Positions 33,692-43,235 of a stretch of 56,462 nt of DNA are shown one piece after another. The first letter of the stretch is position 1; every line of letters begins with the position of its first letter. The position numbers were made by a program, and so were the translations under genes. The notes beneath the pieces were generated by a model. That model searched no databases and was not told the origin of the DNA. It worked only from the letters and a program-made list of their open reading frames with translations. This stretch comes from an uncultured Porphyromonadaceae bacterium (GTDB lineage: Bacteria > Bacteroidota > Bacteroidia > Bacteroidales > Muribaculaceae), in contig CAJKBH010000024.1 in NCBI GenBank assembly GCA_905198125.1, positions 1-56,462 on the forward strand, read 5' to 3'.

Positions 33692-34675
33692 ATGTCGAAG
33701 AAGAAAGGAACAGAGAAAGAGAAGGAGACCGCGCCCCTGCGCAAAGGGGTGGTGGTGAGAAACACCGGCAGCAGCTACATGGTGAAGGAGGAGGAAGGCA
33801 CGGAAACTGCCTGTCGCGTGAAGGGCAATTTCCGCATCAAGGGAATACGCACCACCAATCCCGTTGCTGTTGGCGACCATGTGCTGATACAGCATGCGTC
33901 GGACGACGCCGATTATATAGTGGCTGTCGAACCGCGCCGCAATTATATAATACGCCGTGCGTCCAACCTGTCGAAAGAATCGCACATACTCGCCGCCAAT
34001 CTTGACACGGCCTATCTTGTGGCGTCGTTGCGCGACCCGCTGACTCCCACCACCTTCATCGACCGTTTCCTGGCCACGGCCGAGGCGTATGACGTGCCTG
34101 CCGCCCTGATTCTGAACAAAAGCGACCTGTGGGACGAGGATGACCGGGAATACGGCGAGGCTGTGGCCGCACTTTACCGCCATATAGGCTATCCTGTGTA
34201 CATCGTTTCGGCCAGGACCGGCGAAGGCCTGGATGCCTTGGACGAGGCGTTGCAGGGAAAGGTGTCGCTGTTCGCCGGCAATTCCGGAGTGGGGAAGTCG
34301 TCGCTTATAAACGCCCTCGTGCCCGGCGCCGACCTGAAGACAGGCAGGATTTCGGACGCGCACCACACGGGAATGCACACCACCACATTCTCAGAGATGA
34401 TTGACCTGCCCGAAGGGGGCGGAATCATAGACATTCCCGGCATACGCGGATTCGGCACAATCGATTTCCAGCCGGCGGAGGTGTCACATTATTTTCCGGA
34501 GATTTTCGAACACGGCAAGAACTGCCGTTACAGCGACTGCAAGCATATAGACGAACCGGGCTGCGCCGTAATCCCTGCGGTTGAGGACCATCTGATATCC
34601 GAATCCCGCTATGCCTCATATCTCTCGATAATGGACGAGATAAAGGACCCGACCAAGTATCGCAAGCCTTTCTGA
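33692..34675 (+). CDS. rsgA: Ribosome small-subunit-dependent GTPase RsgA
   Basis: A circularly permuted GTPase that checks late 30S maturation. An OB domain (about residues 15-85) precedes the GTPase, with motifs in permuted order: G4 LILNKSDLWDED, then G1 GNSGVGKSSLINAL and G3 DIPGIRGFG. A C-terminal zinc knuckle has CRYSDCKHIDEPGC. The Met at 33692 (MSKKKGTEK) is preferred: the earlier in-frame ATG at 33632 would leave only about 8 nt of leader after the predicted promoter. That longer form (347 residues) remains possible. The stop codon faces the tamL stop with one nucleotide between them. Confidence 0.93.
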   Translation: MSKKKGTEKEKETAPLRKGVVVRNTGSSYMVKEEEGTETACRVKGNFRIKGIRTTNPVAVGDHVLIQHASDDADYIVAVEPRRNYIIRRASNLSKESHILAANLDTAYLVASLRDPLTPTTFIDRFLATAEAYDVPAALILNKSDLWDEDDREYGEAVAALYRHIGYPVYIVSARTGEGLDALDEALQGKVSLFAGNSGVGKSSLINALVPGADLKTGRISDAHHTGMHTTTFSEMIDLPEGGGIIDIPGIRGFGTIDFQPAEVSHYFPEIFEHGKNCRYSDCKHIDEPGCAVIPAVEDHLISESRYASYLSIMDEIKDPTKYRKPF

Positions 34676-34676
34676 T

Positions 34677-37025
34677 TCAGAACGGATATCCGATAGCTAA
34701 GTGGAACGCGAACGCGTTCTTGGGCTTGATGTTGAAATACCCCGACATTCCTGTGTCATACGGAGCGTGGAGGCCGTAGCCGAGGTCGCCGCGAATCACC
34801 ATCATGCCGATGTCCACGCGCAGGCCTACGCCTGTGCCAAGCGCAATGTCCTTGCCGAAGTTTTTGGCCGTAAGCATGCCGCCCGGTCGCGCCGGATCGT
34901 TCTTGAACAGCCAGATGTTGCCGGCATCGACAAACAGGGCGCCGTGCAGGATGCTGATGATGGGGAAACGGAACTCGGTGTTGACCTCGAACTTGAATGC
35001 GCCCGTCTGGTCGAAGTAGCCGTTACGCAGTTCCCTCGGTGCGCGGTAGCTGCCGGGTCCGAGCGAACGCACGGTCCATGCGCGCAGCGAGTTGGCGCCT
35101 CCGATATAGAACTGCTCGGAGTATGGCACTTCCGACGAATTGCCGTATGCGTGTTCCGCGCCTACCAGCAGGCGGCTAACAAGCCAGAGGTCGTGGAACC
35201 GTGACAGCCGGCGCGAATATACCAGCTGCGCCTGTGCCTTGACGAACTGCGAGAACGGCATTCCGAACAGTTCCTTACGCCCCTTTACGCCGCAGGCGCG
35301 CCACAGACCCCAGAATATGTTGCCTCCCTCCATCACCGTCGTGGTGAAGTTGATGCCGTTAAGGCGTTCGCGTTCCAGCCACTTGTCGAAGGTGTAGGTG
35401 TATTGCATCACGGGAATGAACTGGCTTTCGAACGACAGTCCCACGGCCGGATTCTCCTGCATGATGGAGTCGAACGTGTGGGTGGTCTTGAGCAGCTTGG
35501 AATATGTCAGCTTGAACGGGGTGAAGGAATTCACCACGTTGCGCGAATGGTTCCAGTCGTAGGTGATGCCTAACTTGACTTCCGCTATACGGAAATAATG
35601 CGGACGGTTCAGCAGGTCTCCGCTCAGGGTGATGGTGGTCCAGTTGAGGTCGCGGCGCGAGCGCTTCACGAACTTCGGGGCGAGCAGACGCGGGAACGCC
35701 AGGGAGCCGGACAGCCCTATTTCGTACGAATTCATGGCGTTGTTCCGTTTTTTGCCCGTCTCCCACTCGTAACTGCCCGACAGCTGTATGTTCAGTTTCT
35801 CGGCTCCGCCGAACAGGTTGTTGTGGGTTATGCCGAATATCAGTCCCGGACCGAGGTATGAGTTGGACTTCGAGGTGATGTTAGCCTGCAGTGTGGCTTC
35901 CATCGGACGGTCGAACTGGCAGGTTATGAGCACGTCGAGGCGCGGGTCATATTCCGATGTGTCGACCGGCAGCGCGCTGATGTTGATGTTGCCGAAGATG
36001 CCGAGTCTCGAAAGTCGGGTCTGCGTGCGGTTCATGTCGCGCACCGAGAACAGCTTGTTGTGCCTGAACGTGATGCATTCCGGCAGCAGCCCCTTGCGCA
36101 GCCGGGAGGGACGTTCCACGATTACCTCGCCGCGGCTGGTCTGGAACGTATCCACGTTGTTGGTGCGCCGGTTGGAGCGCCGCTGAACCAAAGTGGTGAC
36201 GGTGCCCACCCTATACTGCAGGGCGGCCATGCGCGGCATATTCTCAACAAGACTCAGTTTAAGCGCGATGCTGCCCGGATTGATCAGACTGTCGGCGAGG
36301 AATTCGATGTATTCGGGCCGGAAGTAGAACCAGCCCCGGTTGCGCAGTATGTTGGTGATACGCACGCGTTCGGATATGAGCGAATCGACGTTGAACTGCT
36401 CGCCGACCTTAAGGTAGTCGCTTTTTTGGGCCACGGAGTCGATGTAATGCCCCAGGGTCCGCATCACATGGTCCTCGCGGATGCGTCCCGCAGTGTCCTG
36501 GGTGAGGTATATAAGCGAGTCGATCAGATACGGCCGGCCTAACTGCACGTCGTAGCGCAGACCCGCGATCTTGTCGTTCTTCTTCTTGTACTGTATCTCG
36601 TAGTCGGCGCGACCGCTGAAGTATCCGCTGTTGTTCATCACGGTCTTGAGCATCTGCAGGCGTACGTCGGGACGCACGTCGGAGAGCAGCACGGGGCGTT
36701 CGCCGAGCTTGTCGTAGATCCACTTTTTCAGGCCACGGCAGGAATCGCCCCAGGCATTGTATATCCACAGGCCGTATGGGAAAGGACTGCGTATGTATGG
36801 GCGGAGGAAAGGTATGGGATTGTTGGGCCTGACATCCACGGCTTTGGTCAGGTCGCTCTTTACGCCTGCCGGCACCTTGTCGTAGCCTGCGGCCGTGATC
36901 TTGATCTTCATGCCGTTGTACAGCACTTCGTCCTCGCCCAGACGCTTGGTGGTGGAGCACGACACGAGGGCCGCGGCCATCACGGCCGTGACCAACAGGG
37001 TCAATATGCGTGTCAGTCTGCTCAT
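34677..37025 (-). CDS. tamL: TamA-like outer membrane assembly lipoprotein (TamL)
   Basis: A BamA/TamA-family barrel with a lipoprotein signal (MSRLTRILTLLVTAVMAAALVSCSTTK). The start at 37025 is preferred because it gives the compact lipoprotein signal; an earlier ATG at 37046 overlaps tamB by 8 nt. POTRA-like N-terminal domains run to about residue 400, followed by a 16-strand-type barrel with EVPYSEQFYIGGANSLRAWTVRSLGPGSY, where Gly-Gly-x-x-x-x-Arg-Gly-type lid residues occur, and the terminal FAFHLAIGYPF. Bacteroidetes and Chlorobi encode TamL, a lipidated TamA variant, next to TamB (established knowledge). It follows tamB and probably works with it to move proteins or lipids to the outer membrane. 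Confidence 0.85.
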   Translation of the reverse strand: MSRLTRILTLLVTAVMAAALVSCSTTKRLGEDEVLYNGMKIKITAAGYDKVPAGVKSDLTKAVDVRPNNPIPFLRPYIRSPFPYGLWIYNAWGDSCRGLKKWIYDKLGERPVLLSDVRPDVRLQMLKTVMNNSGYFSGRADYEIQYKKKNDKIAGLRYDVQLGRPYLIDSLIYLTQDTAGRIREDHVMRTLGHYIDSVAQKSDYLKVGEQFNVDSLISERVRITNILRNRGWFYFRPEYIEFLADSLINPGSIALKLSLVENMPRMAALQYRVGTVTTLVQRRSNRRTNNVDTFQTSRGEVIVERPSRLRKGLLPECITFRHNKLFSVRDMNRTQTRLSRLGIFGNINISALPVDTSEYDPRLDVLITCQFDRPMEATLQANITSKSNSYLGPGLIFGITHNNLFGGAEKLNIQLSGSYEWETGKKRNNAMNSYEIGLSGSLAFPRLLAPKFVKRSRRDLNWTTITLSGDLLNRPHYFRIAEVKLGITYDWNHSRNVVNSFTPFKLTYSKLLKTTHTFDSIMQENPAVGLSFESQFIPVMQYTYTFDKWLERERLNGINFTTTVMEGGNIFWGLWRACGVKGRKELFGMPFSQFVKAQAQLVYSRRLSRFHDLWLVSRLLVGAEHAYGNSSEVPYSEQFYIGGANSLRAWTVRSLGPGSYRAPRELRNGYFDQTGAFKFEVNTEFRFPIISILHGALFVDAGNIWLFKNDPARPGGMLTAKNFGKDIALGTGVGLRVDIGMMVIRGDLGYGLHAPYDTGMSGYFNIKPKNAFAFHLAIGYPF

Positions 37026-37038
37026 ATTGTGTGTCAGC

Positions 37039-40000
37039 CTATTCATCTATCGTATCCTTTCCGACTGTAGAGTCTTTTTTGACGGCCTCGAACTTCGGCG
37101 GCATCAGTGCGTTCTGGGTAGGCACGCCGTGAGATTCGGCGGTGGAATCGAGCACAACGGTGGCCGTGGTGGGTTTCTTGCGGCGGTGGAACCTGAAGAA
37201 GTTGCGCAGGTTGGCCAGCTTGCGGCGCATCACGAAGGCAACGCCCGTCTCGGTGATCTCGCCCTCCAGGATGCTCTCGAAGCCTTGGTGACGGAACAGC
37301 TGCACGGACATGTTCATGCTCTGCGTCTGCTTGATCATATATTCAAACGAAATATCGCTTATCAGGTTCTGAGCCAGGTTGTCCTCCGGATTCTGGTCGG
37401 TTGAGTAATTGCCGCCCACCAGGATCTTGAACCGGTTGTTGAACAGGCTCTTGCTGACCTGATACGAATAGTTGGTCTCGGTGGTCTTGGCGCCGTTGGA
37501 CGCCTTCTCGTACTGGTCGATTCCGAACGACAGCTCCACTCCGCGCACATGCTTGGCGGCCCACGAGTTGAGCTGCGATTCCAGGAAGGAATAAAGCATG
37601 TTGCCGCCAATGTTGGCATTGCCCTTGGTGCCTCCCTGTCCGGTGTACTGGCCATAGATCAGCAGGTTCATGGCCTGGGTCTGGCGCTGGTCGGGCGACA
37701 TGGACTGAAGTTCGTTCTGTATGGTCAGGTCGTCGTTGGTGCTCAGGTCGAAGCTCACTTTCATCTGATCCAGCGGGTTGGTCACACGGGCCGTCACCAG
37801 GAAGTTTGCCAGCCGCGAATTGCCTCCCTGGGTTATGTTGGCCTTCATGTTGTCGGTGGCCGTGATGTTCAGGGTGGGATTCATCAGGGTGCCGTTCCAG
37901 GTGATGGTGCTTTCGGGGTTGAAGTCGAACATCTTCTCGCCAAGGACGGGGAAGGCGTAACGCACGAAACCCGTGCCGAGCGTCACGGTGCCGTACATGG
38001 TCATGTCGCCCATGTAGCTCTGATGGAAGTTCAGGTTGGCCGAGGGCTGCAGTTCCAGCTTGTCGGTGCCGTTGGTGCTGAGCAGTACCTGCAGGTGCGT
38101 TCCCGGCGAGATCACGACGTTGGCGTCCAGCCTCATGTTGAACAGCGACGGATCGATGGAATCCTTCCGGGCTACCTGTGTGGTGTCGCTGAAGTTAACG
38201 AACTTCACCACGCCCTCGTCGTTGGTGGCCGTGAACTCGCTTTCGGGCAGGTTCAGACGGTAAGTGGCGTCGGTGTTGCCCAGCATGTTCAGGTTGCCGG
38301 TCACGTCCAGACGCTGCAGCGGGCCCTTTACCTTCAGTCCGAGGTCAAGATATATCTTGCCGAAGATGTCGCCCTTGGAGCGCTTGTCCGACTTGATCAG
38401 CTGCATGTTGCGCGCGTCGGCGGTGAGATCCACCAATATCTTGCGGAAGTCGGAGGCGTCTACGGTACCGTCTATGCTGAGCGGGTTCTTGTTAGCTCCC
38501 CAGATGTCGAACTGATTGAAGCGCAGCACATTGTCGCGAACCGTTATACGCGCGGTATCCATCTTGAGCGATGCGGCGGCCATCGGGATGTAGACGGATG
38601 CCGAATCCATGGCCAGGCGACCGTTGAATATGGGCGACGACAGAGTGGAATCAAGACGCATGGCGCCGTTGAGATAGCCTGACAGGCGGGCGTTCTGTCC
38701 TAAGAACGGATTGGCTATGCGGAGCGGGAAGCGGTTGAGCAACACGCCGATACTGTCGCGGCTGGCTCCCGAAGTGCCTACGCGGGCAAACGCGCGGATG
38801 GCCTTGTGGCCGTCTATCTTCAGGCTGGCGTCGCCGAGTATGCGCCCTGTCTGCGTGGCATACGCCGCGTTGATGTCGAAGTCGAAACTGCCTACACGCT
38901 TGCGCTCGTAAATGAAATCGTTTAGCTGCAGGCCGCCGGACGCGTGGAACTGCTCGTCGACGTAAAGCACCGTCAGGTCTGTGTTGACCGAGCCTTTGAT
39001 GGGCGGTGCGGTGATGGACATGCCTAAGAAGTCCTCGATATGCAGGTTGTCGACCTTGAGCCGGAACTGTTCGTTGCCGTTGTCGTTGGTCTCGGTGCGT
39101 GCCAGAATGGAGCTCTCCTTGCTTCGTGCCTGCAGGTTGGCGTCAACGTGCATGTTGTGCAGGTTGTAGGCTATGTAGTTGTCGTTGTTCAGAGTCCAGG
39201 GCAGATAGGCAATCGTTGATTTCAACGGAGTGAAATGGACATTCACCACCGAGTCCATCATGGAGGCTGTGAGACCGATGCGGTAGCCCTGCTGGTTCTT
39301 GATGTTGCGCTGGTTAAAGAACATACCCAAGCGGTTCTGACCGAGGTATCCGTTCACGTTGGCCTGGGCGAACTCGTCGAACGTACCGGGGCGGTTGCCC
39401 ATGTGGATGCGGTAGTCCAGCAGCGATCCGCGTTCGTTTAGGTTGAGCGTCACGGTGTCGGCGTTGGCCACCGATGTGGTGAGCCGGTGCAGGTTGAAGT
39501 TACCCGAAATGATCGAGTCACGTTCGATATGGCCCCATATAGTGTCCACGGATATGCCCGACGGCGAGAGGAACTGGCTGACAAGACCGCGACCGGAGGC
39601 GTTGACGTCGAGCTTGAACTGCGGCAGCACCTGCTTTATGTCCGCCACGGAGATGTTGCGGCGGTTTATCTGGCCGGTGACCGTGTCGGCTGCGGCGATG
39701 AACGAATCCATCACGTATTTCATGCCTGCGGGACTCTCGAAATGCAGGTCGGTGAGGTCGGAGTTAATGTCGAACATCGTGGCGAGCTGGTCGGCCTTGA
39801 GCACCGCGTGGACGCCGCCCGGCAGATGTATGTAGGTGCCCGGCATGTTCCAGTCGAAGTCAACGAGCTTCAGGTCCACGTCATACAGCCATTTGCCCGG
39901 CTGGGCGTTGCCCGCAAGGAATATGGTGCCGCTGCCCTGACACATACTGTCGGTGAATCCGAGTTGCCGCAGGTCAAGGTCGCGTATGTCGGCACGCAGG

Positions 40001-41964
40001 TCCACGTTATAGTCGTCGGTGCGGATGGTGCCGGAGCCGTCGATGTCGAAGTTAAGGCCCGGATTGACCGAACCTCCGACTACCGTAAGCCTGCCGTCCG
40101 GGTCAAGCATGGCGTCCAGACGTATGTCGCGATAATGATGTTTCTGATATTCGATACCGTCTATGCGCACTTTGGCATCGGTAAGCGCGTGGCCGCTTAC
40201 GGGGTTGAAACCCCGGCCGACGGCCTGTACGGTGCCGGTGACGTGTCCTATGCCGAGCGAGGGCATGAACTTCGCCACGTTCAGTTCGCGGATGGAGGCG
40301 TCCACATTATAGGTCTCCGGCGTCAGGGCCATACGACCGTTGGCGGCAACGTCTCCGGCCGTGGAGCGCAGCGTGAAGTCCGCGCCATACTGCAGCCCGT
40401 TGGCCTGGGCCGTGCCCTTTATGTCGAAAGCCGGAATCTCCATGTCGCTCTGAGCCAGGAATTGGTCGGCCAGGCGAGGATCCATCAGGGCGCCGTCAAA
40501 TTCGATGTCAGCGCGCAGTTTCTTGTATTGCAGTGCGTTGGCCACGTGTCCCCTGGCGTCGATCCTGACCACGCCGTCCATCGCCGCCTTGAGAGTGCCG
40601 ACGTTCAGTTCCGACAGGGATCCACGGGCGTCCAGGTCAAACCGCAGCGGCTTGCGCGACGGTATTTTGGCGGTGAAAGTCTTGAGAGTGGGCATGAATG
40701 CCTCTACGTCCGGGAGTCCCACCGAACCGTTGGCCTTGACGTTCATCGGGGCGTCCGGTTCCATCGCCATGACGGCGAACGGCACGTCTGCATCGGCGTT
40801 GATGCGGGAAAAGAGGGTCTGAAGGCTTACCTGCTTCAATGTCAGTCCGATTGAGTCCACGCCGATGGTGCCACGGCCTTGCGTTATCCGCAGTCCGGAG
40901 CGTTCTTGAGCGCGAAGATGTGTCAGCGGCAGACGGACCGTTGACGCTTCGTTGTAGAAATTGCGCATTCCTATGGACACGCCGTCAACCGCTATGTACG
41001 ACGCGTCGAAGCCTGCGGCCGGTTTCACGCCCTTGGTGGCGTACAGGGCCTTGAGACTGTCTACGGCTATGGAGTCGCCCATGATGCGCATCGGGGGGCC
41101 TTCCGAAGGTTCGCTCGGTGGCGCCGGATGAGTCTTGATGTATTCGGGCGTCGGCTGCAGGTAGGTCACCGAGCCATTGGACATGGCCGCGCGTTTCCAT
41201 TTGACCTCGTTCTTGCCGAGGTCCACGATGCCGTGCGTCAACGCCACGCTCTTTATGTCGAGACTGAGAGTATCGATGGTGGGAAGCATCGACATCCCGA
41301 AGCGGAAGTTGTCGAGCGTCACATCGTTGGCCTGGATATAGAATGGCGTGGCAGGAACGGTGTCCGGCGGCGTCGGCTTCTTTTTCCACACGTCCATGTA
41401 TAGCGAGAGGTCGCCGTCGCTGAGGCGCACCTTGTTCAGCAGTATGCGTGATTTCCTGATGTCGACCGAGCTTTTATCGTCCACGGTAAGGTGTCCGGCA
41501 CGTATGCCCAAAATCATCGAGGAGTCGGCGTTGACCATACGGTAAAAGCCGTTTTCAAGGTCCAGCCGGTTCACCTTGACGTCAAGATTCAGCAACGGAA
41601 GCAGCTTTATGTCGGCAATGGCTTCGCCGGCGCGTACCATCGTGTCGCGTGGCACGGTAAGTACGTACACGTCCTTCAGATGCACCTTGAGCGGGAAGGA
41701 GAGGCGGAACTTGCCTATGCCTATCTCCATGCCGGTGGACTTGCGCACCGCGTCCTTGGCGATGGATATGGCCAGATCCTGCACAGGCGGAATGTATATA
41801 AGCACGGGGAGACACAACACGACGATTACAAGCCACATCAGTGTCTTGAGCGTGATCCGCAGCCATCGGGGTCGTATGGCATGCCGTTTCCGGGGCTTCG
41901 GAGCCTCAGGCTGCGCGGTCCGGTCCGGTTGTTGCGGCGTGTGTGTGTCGTGTGTGTCGTTCAT
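37039..41964 (-). CDS. tamB: Translocation and assembly module protein TamB
   Basis: About 1640 residues. I place the start at the Met of MNDTHDTHTPQQ (41964), which avoids overlap with the VanZ-like gene; an earlier ATG at 42027 is possible. A proline-rich cytoplasmic tail leads to one membrane helix (LKTLMWLVIVVLCLPVLIYI). A very long beta-taco region follows with AsmA-like N-terminal sequence, and the C-terminal TamB/DUF490 domain (from about 1180; KGPLQRLDVTGNLNMLGNTDATYRL through VRYAFPVLGEKMFDFNPESTI) ends it. TamB spans the periplasm and is thought to carry lipids or help insert outer membrane proteins. Operon with tamL downstream and a VanZ-like gene upstream. Confidence 0.9.
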   Translation of the reverse strand: MNDTHDTHTPQQPDRTAQPEAPKPRKRHAIRPRWLRITLKTLMWLVIVVLCLPVLIYIPPVQDLAISIAKDAVRKSTGMEIGIGKFRLSFPLKVHLKDVYVLTVPRDTMVRAGEAIADIKLLPLLNLDVKVNRLDLENGFYRMVNADSSMILGIRAGHLTVDDKSSVDIRKSRILLNKVRLSDGDLSLYMDVWKKKPTPPDTVPATPFYIQANDVTLDNFRFGMSMLPTIDTLSLDIKSVALTHGIVDLGKNEVKWKRAAMSNGSVTYLQPTPEYIKTHPAPPSEPSEGPPMRIMGDSIAVDSLKALYATKGVKPAAGFDASYIAVDGVSIGMRNFYNEASTVRLPLTHLRAQERSGLRITQGRGTIGVDSIGLTLKQVSLQTLFSRINADADVPFAVMAMEPDAPMNVKANGSVGLPDVEAFMPTLKTFTAKIPSRKPLRFDLDARGSLSELNVGTLKAAMDGVVRIDARGHVANALQYKKLRADIEFDGALMDPRLADQFLAQSDMEIPAFDIKGTAQANGLQYGADFTLRSTAGDVAANGRMALTPETYNVDASIRELNVAKFMPSLGIGHVTGTVQAVGRGFNPVSGHALTDAKVRIDGIEYQKHHYRDIRLDAMLDPDGRLTVVGGSVNPGLNFDIDGSGTIRTDDYNVDLRADIRDLDLRQLGFTDSMCQGSGTIFLAGNAQPGKWLYDVDLKLVDFDWNMPGTYIHLPGGVHAVLKADQLATMFDINSDLTDLHFESPAGMKYVMDSFIAAADTVTGQINRRNISVADIKQVLPQFKLDVNASGRGLVSQFLSPSGISVDTIWGHIERDSIISGNFNLHRLTTSVANADTVTLNLNERGSLLDYRIHMGNRPGTFDEFAQANVNGYLGQNRLGMFFNQRNIKNQQGYRIGLTASMMDSVVNVHFTPLKSTIAYLPWTLNNDNYIAYNLHNMHVDANLQARSKESSILARTETNDNGNEQFRLKVDNLHIEDFLGMSITAPPIKGSVNTDLTVLYVDEQFHASGGLQLNDFIYERKRVGSFDFDINAAYATQTGRILGDASLKIDGHKAIRAFARVGTSGASRDSIGVLLNRFPLRIANPFLGQNARLSGYLNGAMRLDSTLSSPIFNGRLAMDSASVYIPMAAASLKMDTARITVRDNVLRFNQFDIWGANKNPLSIDGTVDASDFRKILVDLTADARNMQLIKSDKRSKGDIFGKIYLDLGLKVKGPLQRLDVTGNLNMLGNTDATYRLNLPESEFTATNDEGVVKFVNFSDTTQVARKDSIDPSLFNMRLDANVVISPGTHLQVLLSTNGTDKLELQPSANLNFHQSYMGDMTMYGTVTLGTGFVRYAFPVLGEKMFDFNPESTITWNGTLMNPTLNITATDNMKANITQGGNSRLANFLVTARVTNPLDQMKVSFDLSTNDDLTIQNELQSMSPDQRQTQAMNLLIYGQYTGQGGTKGNANIGGNMLYSFLESQLNSWAAKHVRGVELSFGIDQYEKASNGAKTTETNYSYQVSKSLFNNRFKILVGGNYSTDQNPEDNLAQNLISDISFEYMIKQTQSMNMSVQLFRHQGFESILEGEITETGVAFVMRRKLANLRNFFRFHRRKKPTTATVVLDSTAESHGVPTQNALMPPKFEAVKKDSTVGKDTIDE

Positions 41965-41998
41965 CGTGTGGGTTCGACTTGAAATTTTTATGAAAAGC

Positions 41999-42418
41999 TT
42001 ATTCAGGTTTGCGGCATGCTTCGGCACAGATCCAGACTACGGCCACCAGGAATGACCCCGTGATGTCGGCCACCATGTCCATCGGGTCGTAGCTGCGTCC
42101 CATGCCCATGGAACGCTGTATGAATTCAATGGCGATGCCTAAGAGAGAGGAAAGTGTCGCCATAAGGATGCATACGGGCCATCGTACGGAGCGGAAGTCA
42201 CGGCCGCGCGCCCAGTCCACGAGTGCGACGAAGGTCAGGCCACCGAACATAATGGCGTGCACCACCTTGTCGGCGCCGGGAAAGAGGGGAGGTGGCTCCT
42301 GATCGCCTAACGGATGTGGCGCCAGAGTGAGCCAAAGCACGGCGGCCAGCGTGATGACGGTCAGTATCCACGCCGGCAGTCGTTGGAGTTGTCGTTTTAG
42401 CCTAATTCGCCTTTCCAT
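41999..42418 (-). CDS. VanZ-like small membrane protein
   Basis: About 139 residues with four predicted membrane helices (ILTVITLAAVLWLTLAPHPL, KVVHAIMFGGLTFVALVDW, VCILMATLSSLLGIAIEFIQ, MVADITGSFLVAVVWICA) and the family motif ADKVVHAIMF...GIAIEFIQ...SYDPMDMVAD. VanZ-like proteins are widespread; only some act in glycopeptide resistance, so no such role is claimed. The start at 42418 (MERRIRL) is chosen because a promoter at 42422-42452 would start transcription right there; the ATG at 42433 lies inside that promoter. First gene of the VanZ-tamB-tamL operon. Confidence 0.8.
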   Translation of the reverse strand: MERRIRLKRQLQRLPAWILTVITLAAVLWLTLAPHPLGDQEPPPLFPGADKVVHAIMFGGLTFVALVDWARGRDFRSVRWPVCILMATLSSLLGIAIEFIQRSMGMGRSYDPMDMVADITGSFLVAVVWICAEACRKPE

Positions 42419-42421
42419 AAG

Positions 42422-42452
42422 CAAAATTAACAAAATTCAATTATATAACAAA
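42422..42452 (-). promoter_or_regulatory. Promoter of the VanZ-tamB-tamL operon, next to the start codon
   Basis: On the minus strand TTTG (42449-42452), 19 nt, TAATTTTG (42422-42429). The final G is 4 nt from the ATG at 42418, so the mRNA may be leaderless. Confidence 0.7.
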
Positions 42453-42504
42453 TTAAAATGGGGAATGGTAAAAATGTGTTAATAAAAATATGAAAATTGG
42501 CATT

Positions 42505-42539
42505 AAAAAAGGGATGTCGCGTGTGCGCATCCCTTTTTT
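42505..42539 (-). terminator. Terminator of the rpsO-rplU-rpmA operon
   Basis: GGGATG (42511-42516) pairs with CATCCC (42528-42533), flanked by A6 and T6, so the stem extends with A-T pairs and gives a U-tract on the minus strand. CGC and GCG can also pair in the loop. It lies 18 nt past the rpmA stop codon. Confidence 0.85.
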
Positions 42540-42557
42540 ATCGGTTGGAATCTGTTA

Positions 42558-42818
42558 TCAGTTCTGATGGGGCTGAACGTTGATGAACTTACGTCCTTCC
42601 TTACCGGTGGTGAATACCACTACGCCGTCAATGAGGGCGAACAGAGTGTGGTCCTTGCCCATACCCACGTTGAGACCGGGATGGTGAACGGTGCCACGCT
42701 GACGCTTGATGATATTGCCGGCTTTGCAATTCGAACCACCAAAAATTTTCACTCCGAGTCGTTTGCTTTCTGACTCACGGCCGTTCTTAGAACTACCGAC
42801 ACCTTTTTTATGTGCCAT
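42558..42818 (-). CDS. rpmA: 50S ribosomal protein L27
   Basis: An 86-residue L27 with the usual start MAHKKGVGSSKNGRESESKR, the LGVKIFGG segment and a tail ending FINVQPHQN. The N-terminus reaches toward the peptidyl transferase centre. It lacks the cleavable N-terminal extension known from Firmicutes. Last gene of the rpsO-rplU-rpmA group, 13 nt after rplU, with a good terminator after it. Confidence 0.97.
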   Translation of the reverse strand: MAHKKGVGSSKNGRESESKRLGVKIFGGSNCKAGNIIKRQRGTVHHPGLNVGMGKDHTLFALIDGVVVFTTGKEGRKFINVQPHQN

Positions 42819-42831
42819 TTCTCTTTTTGGT

Positions 42832-43152
42832 TTATGCGGTTACGATTTTCTTGATCATTACTTTGGTGAACTGCTGGCGGTGTCCGTTGAGACGACGATA
42901 GCCCTTGCGGCGCTTCTTCTTGAACACGAGCACTTTGTCGCCCTTAACGAGAGGCTCGAGCACTTCACACTCTATCTTGGCGCCCTCTACTGCGGGTGCG
43001 CCTACTGTCACGTTGCCGTCTGCGTCCAGGAGAAGAACCTTCTCGAAGCTTACGGCGTCACCCTGCTTTACGTCGCCAAGGTGATGAACATACAGGAACT
43101 TGCCTTCCTCGGCCTTGAACTGCTGTCCTTTGATTTCTACGATTGCGTACAT
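42832..43152 (-). CDS. rplU: 50S ribosomal protein L21
   Basis: A 106-residue L21 with the typical start MYAIVEIKGQQFKAEEGKFLYV and end, including FKKKRRKGYRRLNGHRQQFT. It binds 23S rRNA in the large subunit. It lies between rpsO (83-nt gap with short GC-rich palindromes such as CCCGGCCGGG, possibly an internal leader or terminator) and rpmA. The rplU-rpmA pair is conserved across bacteria. Confidence 0.97.
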   Translation of the reverse strand: MYAIVEIKGQQFKAEEGKFLYVHHLGDVKQGDAVSFEKVLLLDADGNVTVGAPAVEGAKIECEVLEPLVKGDKVLVFKKKRRKGYRRLNGHRQQFTKVMIKKIVTA

Positions 43153-43235
43153 CGTTGATTATGATATTTAAATTATCCTTCCGGCAGGCGCCCTTGGGTC
43201 TTGTCATGCCCGGCCGGGTACTTGGTTTGTCTTGA

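Noticed and set aside
39487..40854. Plus-strand open frame inside tamB
   Set aside because: Antisense shadow of the conserved TamB beta region.
41999..42418. Glycopeptide resistance function for the VanZ-like gene
   Set aside because: Only the general fold is supported; no van genes are nearby, and the operon concerns outer membrane assembly.
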